Part shown: in pieces, positions 61,486 to 64,000 of the stretch
Layout of the letters: each line of letters begins with the position of its first letter
Position numbering within the stretch: position 1 is the first letter of the stretch
From: Mesorhizobium sp.
GTDB lineage: Bacteria > Pseudomonadota > Alphaproteobacteria > Rhizobiales > Rhizobiaceae
Reading direction: 5' to 3'
DNA: 64,000 nucleotides
Assembly: GCA_004017275.1 (NCBI GenBank)
Contig: SAKE01000011.1
Span: forward strand, 62,001 to 126,000
Translations under genes and position numbers: made by a program
Notes under the pieces: generated by a model
Told to the model about the DNA's origin: nothing
The model's input: the letters and a program-made list of their open reading frames with translations, nothing else
Database searches by the model: none

Positions 61486-62490
61486 ATGGCGATCAGGCGC
61501 GGACGCGGCGTTGCCGCCATCAACTATCCCACCGGCATGAACCTCGGCGGCGACCCGACCCAGGCACTGGTGCATTCGACCCCGACCGGCAATTTCATGG
61601 TGACGCTGTCCTCGGTCGATCTCGGCCAGGGCATGAAGCAGATCATGGCGCAGATCTGCGCCGAGACGATCGGCGTGCCGACCGACCGCGTCGTCGTCGA
61701 CACCGCTGACACCGACACCGGCCCGCACTGCATGGGCACCTTTGCCTCGCGCGGCACGCACCGCGCCGGCAATGCCGTCATCCAGGCGGCCAGGGAGGCG
61801 CGCCAGGTGATGCTGGAAGTGGCGGCCGAGGAACTGGAGGTCAATGCCTCCGACCTCGAAACCGACGGCCAGGGCAAGATCCTGGTCAAGGGCGCGCCGC
61901 AAAAATCGATCTCGATCTTCGATGTCGCACTGTCGGCGCATTTCAAGCGCGGCCGATCGATATCAGGCCGCGGCATGTTCCTGATCCCGCGCTCCTATCC
62001 CGAGAAGGAAACCGGCGCCATGAAACCGTCGACCTGCTACGCGCATGCCTGCACCGTGGCCGAGGTCGAGGTCGACGACGAGACCGGCGAAGTGACCGTG
62101 CTGACGGTGAAAAACGTCTTCGAGATCGGCCGCGCGCTGAATCCGAAAATGGTCGAACAACAGCTGGTCGGCGGCTCTTGGATGGGCATCAGCCATGCGC
62201 TCTACGAGACCACCGAGCCTTACTATCCCAACCGTGACCATGGCGGCACCGACTTCAACCAGTATCTGATGCCCGGCCCCGGCGACCTCGCCGAGACCGA
62301 GATCATCGTGCTGGAGCGGCCCTCGGCAGATGGGCCTTATGGCGCCAAGGGGCCGGGCGAAATGTGCGCCAACCCGCAAATCCCAGCGGTCGCCAATGCC
62401 GTCTTCGACGCCGTCGGCGTGCGCATCGACACGCTGCCGATCACGCCGGAGCGCATTCTGCGCGCGCTGAAGGCGCAAGCGGCGAACTGA
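61486..62490 (+). CDS. Molybdenum hydroxylase large subunit, C-terminal part (separate gene)
   Basis: A 334-residue protein equal to the second molybdopterin-binding domain of the large subunit. SSVDLGQGMKQIMAQICAET and CMGTFASRGTHRAGNAV bind the cofactor. KGPGEMC near the end contains Glu292, the equivalent of the catalytic glutamate of xanthine dehydrogenase. It starts with its own AAGGGAG site and ATG one base after the previous stop, so the split is genuine and translationally coupled, not a frameshift. It must assemble with the preceding protein to form the active site. Confidence 0.88.
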   Translation: MAIRRGRGVAAINYPTGMNLGGDPTQALVHSTPTGNFMVTLSSVDLGQGMKQIMAQICAETIGVPTDRVVVDTADTDTGPHCMGTFASRGTHRAGNAVIQAAREARQVMLEVAAEELEVNASDLETDGQGKILVKGAPQKSISIFDVALSAHFKRGRSISGRGMFLIPRSYPEKETGAMKPSTCYAHACTVAEVEVDDETGEVTVLTVKNVFEIGRALNPKMVEQQLVGGSWMGISHALYETTEPYYPNRDHGGTDFNQYLMPGPGDLAETEIIVLERPSADGPYGAKGPGEMCANPQIPAVANAVFDAVGVRIDTLPITPERILRALKAQAAN

Positions 62491-62498
62491 GGGCTGAA

Positions 62499-63380
62499 AT
62501 GACGGGGACAAGCGCCGAGACTGTCGCGACCTCACCGGAGGCGGTGGCGCAGCATCTGGCCGCCTCGCGCTATCTGGCCGATGAGAGCCTTTCGACCGCC
62601 ATCTTCCTGGCGATCCGATTGGGCAAGCCGCTGCTGCTCGAAGGCGCGCCGGGCGTCGGCAAGACGGAAGCAGCCAAGGCGATCGCCGCGCTGCTCGGCC
62701 GCGATCTGGTGCGGCTGCAATGCTATGAAGGCATCGATGCCGCGCATGCGCTCTACGAATGGAATTATCAACGCCAGCTGCTCGCCATCCGCCATGCCGG
62801 CGAGCATGAGATCGACATCTATGACGACCGTTTCCTGATTGCCCGGCCGCTGCTGCAGGTGCTGAAGGCACCGGAGCAGCGCGTGCTGCTGGTCGACGAG
62901 ATCGACCGTTCCGACCACGAATTCGAAGCGCTGCTTTTGGAATTCCTCTCCGATTTCCAGATCAGCATTCCCGAGCGCGGCACCATCCGCGCCACGGCAC
63001 AGCCGATCGTCATCCTGACCTCGAACCGCACCCGCGAACTCGCCGAAGCGCTGCGCCGACGCTGCGTTTATCACTGGATCGGCTATCCCGACGCCGAGCG
63101 CGAGGCCGCCATCATCATGCTGCGCGCCGGCGATGTGGCTCAAGACACGGCGCGCGCCGTGGCGGCGGCCGTGCAGGCCATCCGAGCCCGCCCGCTGGCC
63201 AAGCCACCCGGCATTGCCGAGGCGGTCGAATGGGCCAACGCAGCCACCATCCTCGAAAAAGGCGGCAGCCCGTGGCCGGAAGCCTTCCGCCGCGCCATCG
63301 GCGTGCTGATCAAGGACGAGGAGGACCTCTCCTACATCGCACCGGAGCTTGGCCGCATTGTTGAGGAGGCGCTGGGGTGA
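62499..63380 (+). CDS. MoxR-family AAA+ ATPase (CoxD-like)
   Basis: A 293-residue ATPase. Walker A GAPGVGKT (49-56), Walker B VLLVDEID, sensor 1 in ILTSNRTRELAEALRRRC. CoxD-type MoxR ATPases act with a VWA protein (CoxE) to mature the metal site of molybdenum hydroxylases. The ATG at 62499 is 8 bases after the previous stop. It is followed by palindromic repeat A3 and the CoxE-like gene. Confidence 0.9.
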   Translation: MTGTSAETVATSPEAVAQHLAASRYLADESLSTAIFLAIRLGKPLLLEGAPGVGKTEAAKAIAALLGRDLVRLQCYEGIDAAHALYEWNYQRQLLAIRHAGEHEIDIYDDRFLIARPLLQVLKAPEQRVLLVDEIDRSDHEFEALLLEFLSDFQISIPERGTIRATAQPIVILTSNRTRELAEALRRRCVYHWIGYPDAEREAAIIMLRAGDVAQDTARAVAAAVQAIRARPLAKPPGIAEAVEWANAATILEKGGSPWPEAFRRAIGVLIKDEEDLSYIAPELGRIVEEALG

Positions 63381-63412
63381 CGCTCCGACGCATTCGGCAA
63401 GGCTGGCGGGAC

Positions 63413-63574
63413 GGCGCCCCCCTCTGTCCTGCCGGACATCTCCCCCTCAAGGGGGGAGATCGGAAGTCATCCCCGCTTTCGCCAACCACTGATGTAGCCG
63501 AACGGAGCGAAGCGCCGAACCTGCCAATCTCCCCCCTTGAGGGGGAGATGTCCGGCAGGACAGAGAGGGGCGCC
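63413..63574. repeat. Palindromic intergenic repeat, family A, copy 3
   Basis: About 162 bp with inverted ends (GGCGCCCCCCTCTGTCC and GGACAGAGAGGGGCGCC) and intact arm hairpins (CTCCCCCTCAAGGGGGGAG and its partner). It lies inside the hydroxylase operon between the MoxR and CoxE-like genes. An open frame of 68 codons (GTG at 63377 to TGA at 63581-63583) crosses it. Its end provides the AGAGGGG ribosome-binding site of the CoxE-like gene. Confidence 0.88.
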
Positions 63575-63579
63575 ACGCA

Positions 63580-64000
63580 ATGATGCGGGAAACAAGCTTG
63601 CCTCGCGCCGCCGCGTCCTTCCTCGGCTTCGGCCGGTTGCTGCGCCGCTACGGCTTTGCCGTCGCACTCGAACAGGTCTCCGGCTTCATGCAAGCGGTGA
63701 CGCTGCTCGGGCCACGCTCCATGGCCGACATCCGTGAGGCCGCGCTTGCCACGCTGGCGCCGCCGCCCGACCGCCGCGACGAATTCGAGGCGCATTTCCA
63801 AAGCCACTTTTATGGCAACACATCCGCCTTTGTCGAAGGCGATGCCGACGAGGAAACCCGTATCAAGGATGATGGCGGCGCCGACGACGAAAGGATCGAG
63901 GCCGAGCAGCGGCAAGAGGGCGGCGAACTGTCCTCGGCGCTGGAGCAACTGAGTACCCGCGACTTCCAGCGAGATGACGACAGATTGACCGCCTTTCGCC
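63580..64000 (+). CDS. CoxE-like VWA-domain protein, 5' part (cut by window edge)
   Basis: The frame starts at ATG ATG (63580/63583), nine bases after AGAGGGG in the repeat, and is open to the window end (140 codons). The visible N-terminal part (SFLGFGRLLRRYGFAVALEQ, then a long acidic stretch and LSTRDFQRDDD) matches the DUF58/VWA CoxE family before its VWA domain. With the MoxR ATPase it should help mature the molybdenum hydroxylase. Confidence 0.78.
   Translation, partial: MMRETSLPRAAASFLGFGRLLRRYGFAVALEQVSGFMQAVTLLGPRSMADIREAALATLAPPPDRRDEFEAHFQSHFYGNTSAFVEGDADEETRIKDDGGADDERIEAEQRQEGGELSSALEQLSTRDFQRDDDRLTAFR

Noticed and set aside
58769..62490. Aerobic CO dehydrogenase (coxMSL)
   Set aside because: The large subunit has AMRGFG where form I CO dehydrogenase has AYXCSFR, and it is split in two. 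Only the maturation genes are cox-like.
60117..62490. A frameshift dividing one large-subunit gene
   Set aside because: The second half has its own Shine-Dalgarno site and ATG, and the break falls between domains. Known enzymes have the same split.
1..64000. CRISPR arrays, tRNA, rRNA or complete insertion sequences
   Set aside because: No regularly spaced direct repeats, no cloverleaf-like or rRNA-like sequences and no transposase frames were recognised. The repeats present are dispersed palindromes.

Overview
The window reads as a chromosomal segment of a GC-rich alphaproteobacterium of the order Hyphomicrobiales (Rhizobiales), most likely Mesorhizobium or a close relative. This rests on dense ABC importers and catabolic regulators, Frc/Rbs-type sugar importers, typical rhizobial protein sequences, and two families of long intergenic palindromes with conserved ends (5135-5292, 30772-30926 and 63413-63574; 28421-28602 and 51953-52192). 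The species is inferred from remembered family sequences, not from a search. I saw no rRNA, tRNA, CRISPR array, complete insertion sequence or prophage.

Left part (1-14.4 kb): small stand-alone genes (VOC protein, secreted protein, DoxX, zinc-ribbon protein), then a minus-strand pair made of an MttB-like methyltransferase and an FAD/GcvT-type methylamine dehydrogenase, a lipoprotein transglycosylase, and a minus-strand peptide-type ABC importer (binding protein, two permeases, one fused double ATPase). Envelope block (14.6-31.7 kb): tamA-tamB on the minus strand, divergent from an alpha-2-macroglobulin/pbpC pair and a DdpX-like dipeptidase. TamB carries a roughly 620-residue internal tandem duplication.

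Sulfate block (31.9-37.9 kb): sbp-cysT-cysW-cysA, a decayed vapC, a second sulfate-binding protein, a terminator and an Rrf2 regulator with four clustered cysteines. After an NmrA/DoxX/LysR trio (38-40.4 kb) come two sugar or sugar-acid catabolic loci. The first (40.6-48.6 kb, minus) has gluconokinase, an Rbs-type importer, a LacI regulator and an MFS transporter, with a perfect 14-bp LacI-type palindrome in front of the importer. The second (49.1-58.2 kb) has two near-identical FadR-type regulators around an epimerase and a 3-hydroxyisobutyrate-dehydrogenase-like enzyme, a Frc-type importer with a single-domain ATPase, an SDR dehydrogenase and an AraC regulator. TTGTC-N-GACAA-like palindromes lie in its two divergent promoter regions.

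The right end (58.3 kb to the edge) is a plus-strand molybdenum hydroxylase operon: SRPBCC protein, FAD subunit, 2Fe-2S subunit, a large subunit split into two genes, a MoxR ATPase and the start of a CoxE-like protein. The F-S-L-M gene order and split large subunit recall Eubacterium nicotinate dehydrogenase, and the maturation genes recall cox clusters. The active-site motif is xanthine-dehydrogenase-like, not CO-dehydrogenase-like. A palindromic repeat sits inside this operon and is crossed by an open frame that overlaps both neighbouring genes. This cluster and the use of palindromic repeats as translation-start regions are the most interesting signals in the window.
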